From Erysipelotrichales bacterium (lineage in GTDB: Bacteria; Bacillota_I; Bacilli_A; Erysipelotrichales; Erysipelotrichaceae), in the NCBI GenBank assembly GCA_910576855.1, contig CAJTJP010000014.1, positions 1-64,000 of the forward strand: a stretch of DNA of 64,000 nt, read 5' to 3'. Both the position numbers and the translations under genes were made by a program. The notes under the pieces are model-generated. The model was not told where the DNA came from, did no database searches, and saw nothing but the letters and a program-made list of their open reading frames with translations. Shown here in pieces: positions 17,976-28,412 of the stretch (position 1 is its first letter; each line of letters begins with the position of its first letter).

Positions 17976-17987
17976 ATAATTCACCTC

Positions 17988-19289
17988 TTAACGAGTCATA
18001 AAGCCGCGATAAGATTTCTGTGTCAACTGTCCTTCCAGCTGTTTTACGGTTTCCATTGCTACACCGACAACGATGATAATACCGGTACCGCCTAAACCCA
18101 TTGACTGCGGCAATGCAGTAAACAACGGTAATGCATGAGGCAATACGGCGATGAAAGCTAAGCCGATCGCACCTAAGACGGTGATACGATTTAATACCTT
18201 TGTGATATATTCCTTTGTTTCCGTACCCGGACGAATTCCCGGAATATACGTTCCGGATTTACCGAGATTTTCAGCGATCTTTTCCGGATCGACCTGAAGC
18301 TTCGTATAGAAGAAGGTAAACATCAGAATTAAAATCACATAGATCGTTAAGCTGATCGGTGTCGTCAGCCCTAAGTATTTAGTCATCGTTACCAATACAT
18401 CTGAGCCTTCTGCATAGAAGAAACGTGCAATTTGTAACGGTGCTACCATAATGGCCGATGAAAAGATGACCGGAATAACGCTGGCTGAATTTATCTTCAG
18501 CGGAAGATAAGTCATATCTTTTTTACGTGTCTGAACGGTACTGCTTGTATATTGAATCGGAATTTTACGCTCTGCCAGCTGCATAAACACGACAAATATC
18601 ATAATTAATACATAGCACAGAATAAATAAACCGAAATTCAACAGACCGCCGAACATCGCACTGCTGTCTAATGAACCGACAAGCGTTTGATAAGCTGATG
18701 TAAACTGATGCGGCAAACGTGCAACAATTCCCGCCATGATGATAATGGATACACCGTTGCCGATTCCCTTCATGGAAATACGATCGCCGATCCAAAGCAG
18801 GAACATAGAACCTGCTGTCAACAAGGTAGAAATATAGAAGCACTGTGCAAATACGGCTTCGCCTTCCAACAGCGTTGGATATGTCTTACTGAAGGAGAAC
18901 ACCATTGTGAAGCCCTGTAAAAAGGACAAGACAACTGCCAAATAACGCGTATAGCGATCCAGCTGCTTTCTGCCGGTTGCACCGCTTTTCGCAAGCTCCG
19001 TCAACGGCGGAATTACATCCATTGATAGAAGCTGAATGATGATGGATGCGGTAATATAAGGACCTACACCCAATGCGAAGATGGATAATTGTTCTAATCC
19101 GCCGCCGCCTAATAGGTTCATCATTGCAATCAAGGAGTTGTCATCAGCACCGCTTAACAGCTCTGCAGTATTTACACCCGGAACAGTGATTGCTGTTCCG
19201 AAGCGAAAGATGAACAGCATGGCAAGCGTAAAGAGAATACGATTACGAATCTCTTTATTCTTGCACATACTTACAAATGTCGCAAACAT
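17988..19289 (-). CDS. secY: protein translocase subunit SecY
   Basis: The 433-residue protein has ten membrane helices and the SecY signatures FRFGTAITVPGV (helix 1 and plug region), QLLSMDVIPP, GNGVSIIIMAGI and the cytosolic loop KKDMTYLPLKIN. It forms the protein-conducting channel with SecE and SecG. The start I choose (MFATFVSMCKNKEIRNRI) follows GAGG and is one base after the rplO stop. Confidence 0.96.
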   Translation of the reverse strand: MFATFVSMCKNKEIRNRILFTLAMLFIFRFGTAITVPGVNTAELLSGADDNSLIAMMNLLGGGGLEQLSIFALGVGPYITASIIIQLLSMDVIPPLTELAKSGATGRKQLDRYTRYLAVVLSFLQGFTMVFSFSKTYPTLLEGEAVFAQCFYISTLLTAGSMFLLWIGDRISMKGIGNGVSIIIMAGIVARLPHQFTSAYQTLVGSLDSSAMFGGLLNFGLFILCYVLIMIFVVFMQLAERKIPIQYTSSTVQTRKKDMTYLPLKINSASVIPVIFSSAIMVAPLQIARFFYAEGSDVLVTMTKYLGLTTPISLTIYVILILMFTFFYTKLQVDPEKIAENLGKSGTYIPGIRPGTETKEYITKVLNRITVLGAIGLAFIAVLPHALPLFTALPQSMGLGGTGIIIVVGVAMETVKQLEGQLTQKSYRGFMTR

Positions 19290-19290
19290 G

Positions 19291-19731
19291 TTAAATAACC
19301 TCGGAAGTACCGCCCGCCTGCTCAATTACAGCGACAGCGCTTTTTGAGAATTTATTTGCCTTTACCGTAAGTTTTTTCTCTAATTCACCCTGTCCCAGAA
19401 TCTTGATACCGTCAAGTTCCTTTTTTACGAGACCGCACTCGATTAATAATTCCGGAGTAACTTCTGTACCGTTTTCAAAACGATTCAGACTTTCCACATT
19501 AACGATTGCGTACTCTTTACGTGTGAAGTTGGTAAAACCACGTTTCGGCAAACGACGAGCCAACGGTGTTTGACCACCCTCAAAGCCTAAACGAACACCG
19601 CCGCCACTGCGTGCCTTCTGTCCCTTATGGCCCTTACCGGCTGTTTTACCGTTACCGGAGGCAGGACCGCGTCCGATACGTTTACGTTCCTGACGAGCAC
19701 CCTCCGTATATTTCATTTCATGTAATTTCAT
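19291..19731 (-). CDS. rplO: 50S ribosomal protein L15
   Basis: The 146-residue protein has the N-terminal Gly/Arg-rich [26 protein letters not shown]-type segment and the L15e-like C-terminal domain. Only 14 bases separate it from rpsE, which leaves no room for rpmD (L30), normally between them. Confidence 0.97.
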   Translation of the reverse strand: MKLHEMKYTEGARQERKRIGRGPASGNGKTAGKGHKGQKARSGGGVRLGFEGGQTPLARRLPKRGFTNFTRKEYAIVNVESLNRFENGTEVTPELLIECGLVKKELDGIKILGQGELEKKLTVKANKFSKSAVAVIEQAGGTSEVI

Positions 19732-19745
19732 GTCTATTCCTCCTA

Positions 19746-20255
19746 TTAACCGCGAATTTCTTCCGGTTTTTTGCCGCGGAGCGCAGCTACTTCCTCAATC
19801 GTCTTCAAACTCTTTAACGCATTCACGGTAGCTCGTACCATATTAATCGGAGTACGGCTTCCGATACATTTTGTCAAAATATCGTTGATTCCGGCAAGCT
19901 CTAATACATCACGTACAGCACCGCCGGCGATAACACCGGTACCTTCGGAAGCCGGGCGAATAAATACTTCGCCTGCTCCGTAAGTTCCGATAATATCATG
20001 AGGAATAGTTCCGTTGATCACAGGTACTTTGAATACGTTTTTCTTAGCGTCTTCAACTGCTTTTTTAATTGCATCGGGAACCTCATTCGCCTTACCTGTT
20101 CCGAAACCGACACGTCCTTTTTTATCACCGATCACTACAAGTGCAGCGAAACGGAAACGACGTCCACCTTTTACTACTTTTGTTACACGGTTGATTGTGA
20201 CAACGCGTTCTTCAAATTCTTTTTCGCGTTGATCTCTTCTTGGTTTGCGTTCCAT
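19746..20255 (-). CDS. rpsE: 30S ribosomal protein S5
   Basis: The 169-residue protein has a dsRNA-binding-like N-terminal half ([30 protein letters not shown]) and a C-terminal domain with the usual [20 protein letters not shown]. It takes part in decoding accuracy. The gene that follows is rplO directly, with no rpmD between. Confidence 0.98.
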   Translation of the reverse strand: MERKPRRDQREKEFEERVVTINRVTKVVKGGRRFRFAALVVIGDKKGRVGFGTGKANEVPDAIKKAVEDAKKNVFKVPVINGTIPHDIIGTYGAGEVFIRPASEGTGVIAGGAVRDVLELAGINDILTKCIGSRTPINMVRATVNALKSLKTIEEVAALRGKKPEEIRG

Positions 20256-20267
20256 TAGCGCTACCTC

Positions 20268-20624
20268 CTAAAATTTCAAGCCGGCTTCTCTTGCCGCCTC
20301 TGCCAATGCCTGTACACGACCGTGATATACATAACCACCGCGATCGAATACAACATTAGTGATATTCTTTGCTAACGCTGCCTTAGCGATAGCTTCTCCG
20401 ACCTGCTTTGCAGCTTCAACATTTCCGCCGTTTTCAAGTTTCAGAGAAACACTGCTTGCAGCAACCAGTGTAGTTTGATTTACATCGTCGATAATCTGTG
20501 CATGAATGTTAGCATTAGAACGGAATACGTTCAGGCGGGGACATTCAGGAGTACCACTGATTTTGGTACGAACACGTGCATGACGACGAAGTCTTTCATC
20601 ATTTCTTGAAGTTTTCTTAAGCAT
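20268..20624 (-). CDS. rplR: 50S ribosomal protein L18
   Basis: The 118-residue protein has [15 protein letters not shown], the [14 protein letters not shown] core and the terminal [26 protein letters not shown] motif of the 5S rRNA-binding protein. Confidence 0.98.
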   Translation of the reverse strand: MLKKTSRNDERLRRHARVRTKISGTPECPRLNVFRSNANIHAQIIDDVNQTTLVAASSVSLKLENGGNVEAAKQVGEAIAKAALAKNITNVVFDRGGYVYHGRVQALAEAAREAGLKF

Positions 20625-20645
20625 TGTTCAATTTCTCCTTTCCCA

Positions 20646-21191
20646 CTATTTCTTACCTGCAGTTTTACCTTCTTTACGGCGAACGTGCTCATCCTTGTAA
20701 CGAACACCCTTGCCCTTGTAAGGCTCCGGTTTTCTGCTGGCTCTAACATTAGCGGCAAACTCACCGACTAACTGCTTATCAATACCGGAAATAATAATTT
20801 CCGTAGCTGATTTGCATTCTGCATTAATTCCTTCCGGAATCGCAAATTCTACCGGATGAGAATATCCGATATTCAAAGTCAATTTATTGCCGGAAACAGC
20901 GGAACGGAAACCGATACCGACTAACTCCAGTGACTTTGTGAAGCCGCTTGATACACCTTCAACCATGTTGTTTAACAAAGCACGAGTAGTACCGTGAAGC
21001 TGCTTCGTATGCTTTTCATCATTCGGACGAATGACCTTAATTTCATTTTCTTCCTGTTTGATTTCCATCAAATCGGAAAACTGACGCGTCAAGGTTCCCT
21101 TAGGTCCCTTCACAGTCACCTCGTTCCCGGCTGCGACGTTTACTTCAACGCCGGCAGGAACGGTAATCGTTTTATTACCGATACGTGACAT
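20646..21191 (-). CDS. rplF: 50S ribosomal protein L6
   Basis: The 181-residue protein has two repeated L6 domains, with the signature PEPYKGKGVRYKDEHVRRKEGKT at the C-terminus. It sits near the GTPase-associated centre. Standard spc-operon position. Confidence 0.98.
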   Translation of the reverse strand: MSRIGNKTITVPAGVEVNVAAGNEVTVKGPKGTLTRQFSDLMEIKQEENEIKVIRPNDEKHTKQLHGTTRALLNNMVEGVSSGFTKSLELVGIGFRSAVSGNKLTLNIGYSHPVEFAIPEGINAECKSATEIIISGIDKQLVGEFAANVRASRKPEPYKGKGVRYKDEHVRRKEGKTAGKK

Positions 21192-21210
21192 TTTCTATAC
21201 CTCCGTTATT

Positions 21211-21606
21211 TTACCAAACGTAAGCAAGCACTTCGCCGCCTACATGTTTTGCACGCGCATCTTTATCTGTCATCATACCTTCAGATGTAGAAATGATGGC
21301 AATACCTAAACCGTTTAATACACGCGGAATGGAATCTACCTTCGCATATGCACGTAATCCCGGTTTAGAAATACGCTTTAAACCGCTGATTACTTTTTCA
21401 CCGTTAGGGCCGTATTTCAAAGTAATCGTAATTGTTTTCTTAACATCACCTGCGACTGTAAAATCAGTGATGAAGCCTTCGTTCTTTAAGATTTCAGCGA
21501 TTGCCGTTTTCTCTTTACTTGCGGGAATTTCAACAGTTTCGTGACGCGCCTGCAGGGCATTACGAACTCTTGTTAGCATATCCGCAATTGGATCTGTCAT
21601 AATCAT
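21211..21606 (-). CDS. rpsH: 30S ribosomal protein S8
   Basis: The 131-residue protein has [14 protein letters not shown] at the start and the C-terminal [33 protein letters not shown]. It binds 16S rRNA helix 21 and is the classical autoregulator of the spc operon in other bacteria; no leader target was examined here. Confidence 0.98.
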   Translation of the reverse strand: MIMTDPIADMLTRVRNALQARHETVEIPASKEKTAIAEILKNEGFITDFTVAGDVKKTITITLKYGPNGEKVISGLKRISKPGLRAYAKVDSIPRVLNGLGIAIISTSEGMMTDKDARAKHVGGEVLAYVW

Positions 21607-21622
21607 TGAGCGTTCCTCCTTC

Positions 21623-21808
21623 TTACCAGCTGGCCTTCTTCACTCCCGGAATTTGACCCTTATAAGCCAATTCACGGAAGCAAATACGACATAGCTTGTA
21701 TTTGCGCAATACTGAGTGAGGGCGTCCACAGCGTTCACAACGTGTGTACTCACGCACTTTGTACTTCTGAGGACGGTTACATTTATTAATCATTGCTTTC
21801 TTTGCCAT
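21623..21808 (-). CDS. rpsZ: 30S ribosomal protein S14, type Z (zinc form)
   Basis: The 61-residue protein is the short S14 with the zinc knuckle C-x2-C ... C-x2-C ([16 protein letters not shown]). This zinc form is typical of Gram-positive bacteria and is part of the taxonomic signal of the window. Confidence 0.97.
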   Translation of the reverse strand: MAKKAMINKCNRPQKYKVREYTRCERCGRPHSVLRKYKLCRICFRELAYKGQIPGVKKASW

Positions 21809-21819
21809 ATGAAGTCCTC

Positions 21820-22359
21820 CTATTTCTTGAAAGGCATACCTAAGTCGGTTAATAATGCCTTTGCTTCATCGTTTGTTTTGGCAGTCGTTACGATAACGAC
21901 ATCCATACCGCGGATTTTGCTTACCTTATCGTAATCAATTTCCGGGAAGATCAGCTGTTCCTTCACACCCAAGGTATAATTACCGCGACCGTCGAAGGAA
22001 GTATCACTGACACCGCGGAAATCACGTACACGCGGCAGTGAAATGTTCATCAGCTTATCTAAGAAATCATACATTTTCTCAGAGCGAAGTGTTACCTTGC
22101 AGCCGATCGGCATTCCGGCACGAAGCTTAAAGTTCGCGATTGATTTCTTTGCCTTAGTTACCACTGCTTTTTGTCCGGTAATCTGCTCTAATTCTTTTAC
22201 GGAATCCTCCAAAGCTTTTGCATTTTGGATTGCATCACCAACACCGATGTTAATAACAACCTTTTCTACACGAGGAACTTCCATTACATTTTTGTAACCG
22301 AATTTCTCCATCATAGCGGAAATGACTGTTTCCTTATATTTCTGTTCCAGGCGGTTCAT
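21820..22359 (-). CDS. rplE: 50S ribosomal protein L5
   Basis: The 179-residue protein has [20 protein letters not shown], the [14 protein letters not shown] loop and the closing [25 protein letters not shown]. It binds 5S rRNA with L18. Confidence 0.98.
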   Translation of the reverse strand: MNRLEQKYKETVISAMMEKFGYKNVMEVPRVEKVVINIGVGDAIQNAKALEDSVKELEQITGQKAVVTKAKKSIANFKLRAGMPIGCKVTLRSEKMYDFLDKLMNISLPRVRDFRGVSDTSFDGRGNYTLGVKEQLIFPEIDYDKVSKIRGMDVVIVTTAKTNDEAKALLTDLGMPFKK

Positions 22360-22370
22360 GTCAATCCCTC

Positions 22371-22694
22371 CTACTTCAAGACAGTGCCGCTCTTTTTAAG
22401 CACGCGCACTTTTGTCTGATTGCCTTTCTTATCTGTTTCTGTTTTATAACCGATTCTGCTGGCAGCTTTTGCTTTTTCATCATAAGCCATCACATTAGAA
22501 ACATGAATCGGCATTTCTTTTTCAATAATTCCTCCGTCAGGATTTGCCTGAGTCGGCTTCATATGCTTTTTCACAACGTTGACGCCCGCTACAAGCACCT
22601 TATCCTTTTTAGGGAATACTTGAAGTACTTCAGCAACTGTGCCCTTGTAAGCACCGGCAATGACTTGTACCTTATCACCTTTTTTGATTTTCAC
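22371..22694 (-). CDS. rplX: 50S ribosomal protein L24
   Basis: The 107-residue protein has the KOW motif [19 protein letters not shown] at the start and [10 protein letters not shown] in the middle. It is an early-assembly protein at the tunnel exit. Confidence 0.97.
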   Translation of the reverse strand: MKIKKGDKVQVIAGAYKGTVAEVLQVFPKKDKVLVAGVNVVKKHMKPTQANPDGGIIEKEMPIHVSNVMAYDEKAKAASRIGYKTETDKKGNQTKVRVLKKSGTVLK

Positions 22695-22707
22695 TTGGAC
22701 ACACCTC

Positions 22708-23076
22708 CTATAATACTTCCGGAGCCAAAGAAACGATCTTCATGAAATCATTGTCTCTCAGCTCTCTTGCCACCGGCCCGAAAATACGGGTTCCGCGTGG
22801 TGTTTTATCATCTTTGATCAATACAACGGCATTGTCATCGAATTTGATGTAAGTTCCGTTTTCACGGCGCACTCCGCGTTTTGTACGAACGATAACGCCT
22901 TTTACGACGTCGCCCTTCTTCACTGTACCGCCGGGAGCAGCCTGCTTCACTGTACATACGACAATGTCGCCGATGTTGGAAAATTTACGTACACTGCCAC
23001 CTAAACAACGGATAACTAAGACTTCCTTAGCACCTGTATTGTCGGCAACACGCAATCTACTTTCATTTTGAATCAT
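22708..23076 (-). CDS. rplN: 50S ribosomal protein L14
   Basis: The 122-residue protein begins [18 protein letters not shown] and has the signature [25 protein letters not shown] and the ending [24 protein letters not shown]. It forms intersubunit bridges and is the RsfS binding site. Confidence 0.98.
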   Translation of the reverse strand: MIQNESRLRVADNTGAKEVLVIRCLGGSVRKFSNIGDIVVCTVKQAAPGGTVKKGDVVKGVIVRTKRGVRRENGTYIKFDDNAVVLIKDDKTPRGTRIFGPVARELRDNDFMKIVSLAPEVL

Positions 23077-23097
23077 GAATGCTTACCTCCTGTCGGC

Positions 23098-23358
23098 CTA
23101 CAGCTCAACGGCTTTTTCAACGATTTCAACCAAACGGAAACGCTTTGTTGCTGACAACGGACGAGTTTCCATAATCAATACCTTATCGCCGATTTTCGCT
23201 TCGTTCTTTTCGTCATGAGCCTTGAACTTCTTTGAATATTTCACACGCTTTCCGTAGATCGGATGCGTTTTCTTTGTTTCTACAATTACTGTGATCGTCT
23301 TGTCCATTTTATCGGAAATGACGGTACCACGGTATGTTTTACGGTTAGATCTTTCCAT
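23098..23358 (-). CDS. rpsQ: 30S ribosomal protein S17
   Basis: The 86-residue OB-fold protein has [15 protein letters not shown] and [23 protein letters not shown]. Standard size and position after rpmC. Confidence 0.97.
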   Translation of the reverse strand: MERSNRKTYRGTVISDKMDKTITVIVETKKTHPIYGKRVKYSKKFKAHDEKNEAKIGDKVLIMETRPLSATKRFRLVEIVEKAVEL

Positions 23359-23372
23359 GCTTCATGATCCTC

Positions 23373-23573
23373 CTATTCCTGATTGGCAAGCTCACGCTCG
23401 CGTACCACTGTCTTGATACGTGCAATGTCTTTTTTCACTGTACGCATACGGGCTGTGTTAGTTAATTGACCGGTTGCTTGCTGGAAACGAAGATTGAAGA
23501 GTTCATCTTTAAGCGTTTCGATCTCTTGCAGTAATTCCGTATTGCTTTTTTCTCTGATCTCTTTCGCTGTCAT
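23373..23573 (-). CDS. rpmC: 50S ribosomal protein L29
   Basis: The 66-residue helical-hairpin protein ([28 protein letters not shown] ... [18 protein letters not shown]) is typical L29, at the exit-tunnel docking site for SRP and trigger factor. Confidence 0.97.
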   Translation of the reverse strand: MTAKEIREKSNTELLQEIETLKDELFNLRFQQATGQLTNTARMRTVKKDIARIKTVVRERELANQE

Positions 23574-23575
23574 AA

Positions 23576-23989
23576 TTACTTAACTCCTTTTCTAACAAAT
23601 TTTGTTTTTACCGGTAATTTGTGAGAAGCAAGACGGAAAGCCTCGCGTGCTACTTCTTCACTTACTCCCTCGATTTCAAACATGATACGGCCCGGCTTTA
23701 CAACTGCTACCCATCCTTCAGGAGCACCTTTACCGGAACCCATACGTACTTCAAGCGGTTTTTTCGTAATTGCCAAATGCGGGAATATACGAATCCAAAC
23801 CTTACCGCCACGTTTCATATAACGTGTCATCGCAATACGGGCAGCTTCTATTTGACGGTTGCTTACATAAGCACCGGAATCTGCCATCAGACCGAATTCA
23901 CCGAAGTTTACTTCGCGGCCTGCCTTGCTGCGTCCTTCATAGCTCAAACGGTGAGGACGTCTATATTTTGTTCTCTTTGGCATCAACAT
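23576..23989 (-). CDS. rplP: 50S ribosomal protein L16
   Basis: The 137-residue protein begins with a short Met-Leu-Met, then [21 protein letters not shown], and has [20 protein letters not shown]. It lies near the A-site finger and the peptidyl transferase centre. AGGAGG is 10 bases before the first ATG and 16 before the second (23983), so I keep the first; the universal MPKRTK start remains an alternative. Confidence 0.96.
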   Translation of the reverse strand: MLMPKRTKYRRPHRLSYEGRSKAGREVNFGEFGLMADSGAYVSNRQIEAARIAMTRYMKRGGKVWIRIFPHLAITKKPLEVRMGSGKGAPEGWVAVVKPGRIMFEIEGVSEEVAREAFRLASHKLPVKTKFVRKGVK

Positions 23990-23992
23990 AGA

Positions 23993-24772
23993 TTAGTTTC
24001 CTCCTTCCGCTTTTGCCCCTTCTGCCTTAGCAGTGTTGTTGTTACGGTTATTACGGTTTCCGCGATCATTACGTCCGCCGCGGTTATTGCGACGACGGCG
24101 ATCGTTTACCGGATTTTTTGGTGCTTCCGGCTCCGTTACCATTTGTCCCGGTAATACTTCACCGCGGCAAATCCACACTTTAACGCCAAGACGTCCGTAG
24201 GTTGTGCTTGCTTCTTCCCATGCGTAGTCAATATCCGCACGAAGTGTATGAAGCGGAACGACACCTTCGGAATAGCCTTCGGTACGTGCCATATCAGCCC
24301 CGCCCAAACGTCCGGATACGCTGGTTTTAATACCCTTTGCGCCGGCACGCATTGTACGCTGGATTGCTTTTTTCTGGCAAGTACGGAAGCTTGCACGCTG
24401 CTCTAACTGATCGGCGATGCTTCTTGCGACCAAGCGCGCATCTAAATCAGGATTAGCGATTTCAAGCACTTTCACATAGACATTTTTCTTTGTCAGTTTT
24501 TCTAATTTCTTTTTCAAGTTTTCAATATTTTCACCGTTGGTACCGATGATCACACCCGGACGAGCGGTACGGATCATGATTTCCACACGGTTTTTTGAAC
24601 GCTCGATTTCAACACGGCTGACGGAAGCTGCTTTGCATTCCTGCATGATGAATTCACGAATTTTTACGTCTTCTAACAGTAAATCAGCATAGTCCTTGTC
24701 TGCAAACCATCTTGATTCCCAATCACGAATGATTCCGACACGCATACCGATCGGGCTTACTTTCTGTCCCAT
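23993..24772 (-). CDS. rpsC: 30S ribosomal protein S3 with long basic tail
   Basis: The 259-residue protein has a KH domain ([23 protein letters not shown], ~50-100) and the S3 C-terminal domain ([23 protein letters not shown]). It forms the mRNA entry site helicase with S4 and S5. After the normal end (about residue 210, [11 protein letters not shown]) there is an extra tail of about 45 residues made almost only of Arg, Asn, Gly and Asp, then Ala/Glu/Gly. This makes the protein longer than the usual 210-225 residues. Confidence 0.97.
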   Translation of the reverse strand: MGQKVSPIGMRVGIIRDWESRWFADKDYADLLLEDVKIREFIMQECKAASVSRVEIERSKNRVEIMIRTARPGVIIGTNGENIENLKKKLEKLTKKNVYVKVLEIANPDLDARLVARSIADQLEQRASFRTCQKKAIQRTMRAGAKGIKTSVSGRLGGADMARTEGYSEGVVPLHTLRADIDYAWEEASTTYGRLGVKVWICRGEVLPGQMVTEPEAPKNPVNDRRRRNNRGGRNDRGNRNNRNNNTAKAEGAKAEGGN

Positions 24773-24783
24773 GGGCTACCTCC

Positions 24784-25122
24784 TTAATCACGCTCGTCAA
24801 CCACAACAGTAATGTGGCTGGTGCGTTTGTGGATCGCACTTGCAGATCCTTTGGCACGTGGCATAAAACGCTTTAAGGTAACACCCTCGTTTGCATAACA
24901 TGCTTTCACGTACAGTTTTTCTTCATCCATTTCGTTATTGTTTACGGCATTGCTAACCGCAGATTTTAAAACCTTTGCGATTGCCTCAGCTGCTACATTC
25001 GGTGTAAACTTCAAAATTGCGGCAGCTTCCTCTGCGTTTTTCCCACGAATCAGGTCTAATACTAAGCGAGCCTTTCTAGGTGGGATACGTAATGTTTTTG
25101 CTGTTGCTTTTACTTCCATCAC
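24784..25122 (-). CDS. rplV: 50S ribosomal protein L22
   Basis: The 112-residue protein has [17 protein letters not shown] and the tunnel-loop region [24 protein letters not shown]. Its beta-hairpin lines the exit tunnel, where macrolide-resistance changes occur; the loop looks ordinary here. Confidence 0.98.
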   Translation of the reverse strand: MMEVKATAKTLRIPPRKARLVLDLIRGKNAEEAAAILKFTPNVAAEAIAKVLKSAVSNAVNNNEMDEEKLYVKACYANEGVTLKRFMPRAKGSASAIHKRTSHITVVVDERD

Positions 25123-25131
25123 TGATTCCTC

Positions 25132-25410
25132 CTATCGTTTCGCTTTCTTGTCATCGTCACCGTGTACCGCAAACTTACGGGTCGGAACGAATTCACCTAA
25201 TTTGTGTCCTACCATATCTTCCGTTACGTAAACCGGTAAATGCTCTTTACCGTTGTAAACAGCAAATGTATGCTCTACAAAGCTTGGGAAGATTGTTGAT
25301 CGACGTGACCATGTTTTGATTACTTCTTTTTTACCGGCAGCATTCAGCGCTTCCACTTTTTTCATCAAGTGATCATCACAGAATGGGCCTTTTTTCAAGC
25401 TACGACTCAT
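25132..25410 (-). CDS. rpsS: 30S ribosomal protein S19
   Basis: The 92-residue protein begins [19 protein letters not shown] and has [39 protein letters not shown]-type core in pieces. It is a 30S head protein. Confidence 0.98.
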   Translation of the reverse strand: MSRSLKKGPFCDDHLMKKVEALNAAGKKEVIKTWSRRSTIFPSFVEHTFAVYNGKEHLPVYVTEDMVGHKLGEFVPTRKFAVHGDDDKKAKR

Positions 25411-25430
25411 TTTACCATTTCCTCCTTCGC

Positions 25431-26264
25431 TTATTTACCGTTACGACGACGTACGATTAATTTCGTAGATGCTTTCTTCGCTTTGCGTGTTTTCACACCC
25501 ATAGCTTTCTTGCCCCACGGAGTCATCGGTGATTTACGTCCTACCGGAGTACGACCTTCACCACCGCCGTGCGGGTGATCGTTCGGGTTCATTACGGAAC
25601 CGCGGACTGTCGGACGAATACCTCTCCAACGATTACGTCCTGCTTTACCGTAGTTTACTAAGGAATGATCCTCATTGCCGACAACACCGATTGTTGCACG
25701 GCAGTTGCTTAATACCTTACGAACCTCGCCTGATGCCAAGCGCAGCGTAACGTATTTTTCTTCAATACCGAGAATCTGTGCAGATGTACCGGCAGAACGT
25801 GCCATCTGTCCGCCCTTCCCCGGCTTTAATTCAACGTTGTGTACAACCGTACCTTCAGGCATATCGCGAAGCTCTAAAGCGTTTCCGACTTTAATATCGC
25901 TTCCCTTTCCTGATTCTACGCTCATACCTACGGTCAAGCCCTTAGGTGCTAAGATGTAGCGTTTTTCACCGTCTGCATAGTTCAGCAGTGCAATGTTGGC
26001 ACTGCGGTTCGGATCATATTCAATCGTTGCGACTTTAGCAGGAATTCCGTCCTTATTACGCTTAAAGTCGATGATTCGATATGCTCTTTTATGTCCGCCG
26101 CCTTGATGACGAGTAGTGATGCGACCGTTATTGTTACGACCGCCTTTGCTCTTTAACGGAGCAAGTAAACTTTTTTCCGGCTTGTTTGTTGTGATTTCCT
26201 CATATGTCAAGCTGGTCATACCACGACGACCGGGCGTGGTTGGCTTATATTTTCTGATTGCCAT
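25431..26264 (-). CDS. rplB: 50S ribosomal protein L2
   Basis: The 277-residue protein has [30 protein letters not shown] and the C-terminal [22 protein letters not shown] signature with the His needed for peptidyl transferase activity. Confidence 0.98.
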   Translation of the reverse strand: MAIRKYKPTTPGRRGMTSLTYEEITTNKPEKSLLAPLKSKGGRNNNGRITTRHQGGGHKRAYRIIDFKRNKDGIPAKVATIEYDPNRSANIALLNYADGEKRYILAPKGLTVGMSVESGKGSDIKVGNALELRDMPEGTVVHNVELKPGKGGQMARSAGTSAQILGIEEKYVTLRLASGEVRKVLSNCRATIGVVGNEDHSLVNYGKAGRNRWRGIRPTVRGSVMNPNDHPHGGGEGRTPVGRKSPMTPWGKKAMGVKTRKAKKASTKLIVRRRNGK

Positions 26265-26317
26265 TGATATCCTCCTTACGCATTATTTATTCAGGAAATA
26301 GCGTGCTTCTCCCTGAT

Positions 26318-26614
26318 TTATTTCGCTTCCGCTTCGCCGAACAGATCGATATCCTGTCCTGCCTTGATTTTTACATAGGCCTTGCGGACTGCTTTGGTCT
26401 TGCCGATGTAACGTCCCACTCTTTTTGTTTTCGGGCGTACATTTACAACATTTACTTTATCAACATCAACATGGAAAATGTTTTCCACTGCCTGTTTGAT
26501 CAGAATTTTGTTTGAACCCTTTTTTACTTCAAAGGTTACTACATTGTTTTCGTCCATATATCTCATTGTTTTTTCTGTGATAATCGGACGGATAATAATA
26601 TCTTTATAGTTCAT
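26318..26614 (-). CDS. rplW: 50S ribosomal protein L23
   Basis: The 98-residue protein has IIIRPIITEKTMRYMDENN and NVVNVRPKTKRVGRYIGKT. It is a trigger-factor and SRP docking protein. Its start abuts the rplD stop. Confidence 0.97.
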   Translation of the reverse strand: MNYKDIIIRPIITEKTMRYMDENNVVTFEVKKGSNKILIKQAVENIFHVDVDKVNVVNVRPKTKRVGRYIGKTKAVRKAYVKIKAGQDIDLFGEAEAK

Positions 26615-27243
26615 TATCCTAATGCCTCCTCAACATGCTTCACAGCAGCTTCTGTGAACACGATTTTGTTTGCATTAACGATATCATATACATTGATACC
26701 ATCCGCAGTCAGCATCATCATTGTCGGGATGTTACGCATCGAGCAGAATGCGTTCTCGAAGTCTTCATCCGGTGCTACAACAAACAATGTTTTGTTGCAG
26801 GCATTGATATTGCTGATAATTTGAACGAACGTCTTTGTTTTCGGCTCTGCGATATTGAAAGCATCAACAACAGTCATATTGCTTTCCGCTACCTTTTCAC
26901 TCAAAACTGATTTCAGTGCCAAACGACGTACTTTTTTGTTTAGCTTGTAGCTGTAGCTTCTCGGTGTCGGTCCGAATACGGTACCGCCGCCGCGCCACTG
27001 CGGAGCACGAGTTGAACCCTGACGGGCACGACCGGTTCCTTTTTGACGCCATGGCTTACGACCACCGCCGCGTACTTCGCTGCGGCCTTTTGTGTCGTGT
27101 GTACCTTGACGCATACACGCGCGCTGCATGATGATGGCATCAAATATTGCCTGCTGATTTGGCTCGATGCCAAATACTTCAGGGCTAAGAGTGATTTCGT
27201 GCAGCTCCTTACCCTCTTGGTTTAATACTACCGTTTTAGGCAT
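26614..27243 (-). CDS. rplD: 50S ribosomal protein L4
   Basis: The 209-residue protein has the tunnel-loop region [26 protein letters not shown] and a C-terminal Rossmann-like part. In E. coli L4 represses the S10 operon; whether that holds for this leader is unknown. Confidence 0.97.
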   Translation of the reverse strand: MPKTVVLNQEGKELHEITLSPEVFGIEPNQQAIFDAIIMQRACMRQGTHDTKGRSEVRGGGRKPWRQKGTGRARQGSTRAPQWRGGGTVFGPTPRSYSYKLNKKVRRLALKSVLSEKVAESNMTVVDAFNIAEPKTKTFVQIISNINACNKTLFVVAPDEDFENAFCSMRNIPTMMMLTADGINVYDIVNANKIVFTEAAVKHVEEALG

Positions 27244-27246
27244 CTG

Positions 27247-27936
27247 TTATTCCTCCTCGCTTCTGTTATACTGAACTAATGTCGGTGCCGGTTTTGCTTT
27301 CTTAGCACATTTTGCGCTGCAAACCATCACCATACCACGTTTCGGTCCGGGAACATTTCCCTTAATCAATAAGCAGTTGTTCTCAACATCTACTTTAACG
27401 ATTTGTAAATTTTGATTTGTTGTGCGGTATCCGCCTTCCTGACCTGCCATGATCGTACCTTTTAAGATTTTACCTTGGCGGGAAGTAATACCGTTGGTTG
27501 CTAAGGAACCGATATGACGATGATGTCCTGAACCATGTGATTTAGGACCGATTTTCGCATTGTTACGAACAACCGTACCGTTATATCCTTTACCCTTGCT
27601 TGTTCCGATTACATCAACGATGTCACCATCATTGAAAATATCAACCTTAACTTCTGTGCCTAATTCCAAGCCGTTAAATTCCTCAGCCTTGAATTCTCTC
27701 GCAAAACGCTTTGGTGCGGTATTTGCTTTTGCCGCATGTCCCTTGCACGCTTTGGTTGCACGTCTTTCTTTTACATCTTCAAACCCTAATTGAACTGCTT
27801 CATAGCCGTCGTTTTCATTTGTTTTCTTCTGTAAAACGATATTCGGTGTAGCTTCAACTACGGTTACCGGGATCAATACTCCATCTTCAGTGAAAACCTG
27901 AGTCATCCCTAACTTACGTCCTAAGATTCCTTTCAT
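27247..27936 (-). CDS. rplC: 50S ribosomal protein L3
   Basis: The 229-residue protein begins GILGRKLGMTQVFTEDG and has the loop GSGHHRHIGSLATNGI. It is slightly longer than usual because of a Cys/Lys/Ala/Pro tail (CSAKCAKKAKPAPTLVQYNR) after the normal KG.VPGPKRG end. Confidence 0.97.
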   Translation of the reverse strand: MKGILGRKLGMTQVFTEDGVLIPVTVVEATPNIVLQKKTNENDGYEAVQLGFEDVKERRATKACKGHAAKANTAPKRFAREFKAEEFNGLELGTEVKVDIFNDGDIVDVIGTSKGKGYNGTVVRNNAKIGPKSHGSGHHRHIGSLATNGITSRQGKILKGTIMAGQEGGYRTTNQNLQIVKVDVENNCLLIKGNVPGPKRGMVMVCSAKCAKKAKPAPTLVQYNRSEEE

Positions 27937-27947
27937 GCTGCCACCTC

Positions 27948-28259
27948 CTAAAGTTTGATCTCGATGTCAACACCGCTCGGCAATTCCAAACGACTTAATG
28001 AGTCGATAGTCTCTGCCGTAGGTCCGACAATTTCAATTAAACGCTTATGCGTTCTTACCTCAAATTGCTCGCGTGAGTCTTTGTATTTGTGCACCGCACG
28101 CAGGATTGTTACTACCTGTTTTTCAGTCGGGAGCGGTACCGGCCCAACGATCTTTTTTGCACCGTGAGATTGTGCTGCCTGAACGATCTTTTCTGCAGAA
28201 GCATCTAAGATTCTGTGTTCATAAGCCTTTAAGCGAATTCTTACGCTGTTTTTTGCCAT
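27948..28259 (-). CDS. rpsJ: 30S ribosomal protein S10 (NusE)
   Basis: The 103-residue protein has [21 protein letters not shown] and the loop [29 protein letters not shown] split over its middle. It is the first gene of the S10-spc-alpha cluster and also acts as NusE in antitermination. Confidence 0.98.
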   Translation of the reverse strand: MAKNSVRIRLKAYEHRILDASAEKIVQAAQSHGAKKIVGPVPLPTEKQVVTILRAVHKYKDSREQFEVRTHKRLIEIVGPTAETIDSLSRLELPSGVDIEIKL

Positions 28260-28311
28260 GAATTTTTCTCCTTTCGTCTATATCTTGATAGACTCGCTCA
28301 ATGCGAATTCC

Positions 28312-28379
28312 CTGACACACTGCATTCATGACAACGCTTATCGGTGTGTCAGCAACCTCGCACGTCCACGCGGTCGTGC
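28312..28379 (-). promoter_or_regulatory. hairpins in the rpsJ leader
   Basis: Two stem-loops lie in the ~120-base leader: CTGACACAC/GTGTGTCAG (28312-28352) and GCACG/CGTGC (28360-28379). They sit between the promoter and rpsJ, where autogenous control of the S10 operon acts in other bacteria. No T-run follows either one. Confidence 0.5.
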
Positions 28380-28383
28380 AAAT

Positions 28384-28412
28384 ATTCTATCATAATATAC
28401 CTATGATTACAA
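28384..28412 (-). promoter_or_regulatory. promoter of the S10-spc-alpha cluster
   Basis: Minus-strand TTGTAA, a 17-base spacer and TAGAAT, with TG one base before the -10 (extended -10). No other gene intervenes up to rpsJ. Between this promoter and the terminator at 28624 the rest of the gap shows nothing clear. Confidence 0.75.

Noticed and set aside
19081-20258. Plus-strand open frames across the ribosomal operon
   Set aside because: They are antisense shadows of conserved ribosomal genes, without ribosome-binding sites or family matches.
28311-28352. CTGACACAC/GTGTGTCAG hairpin as a terminator before rpsJ
   Set aside because: No T-run follows on either strand and it lies downstream of the S10 promoter; kept only as a leader structure.
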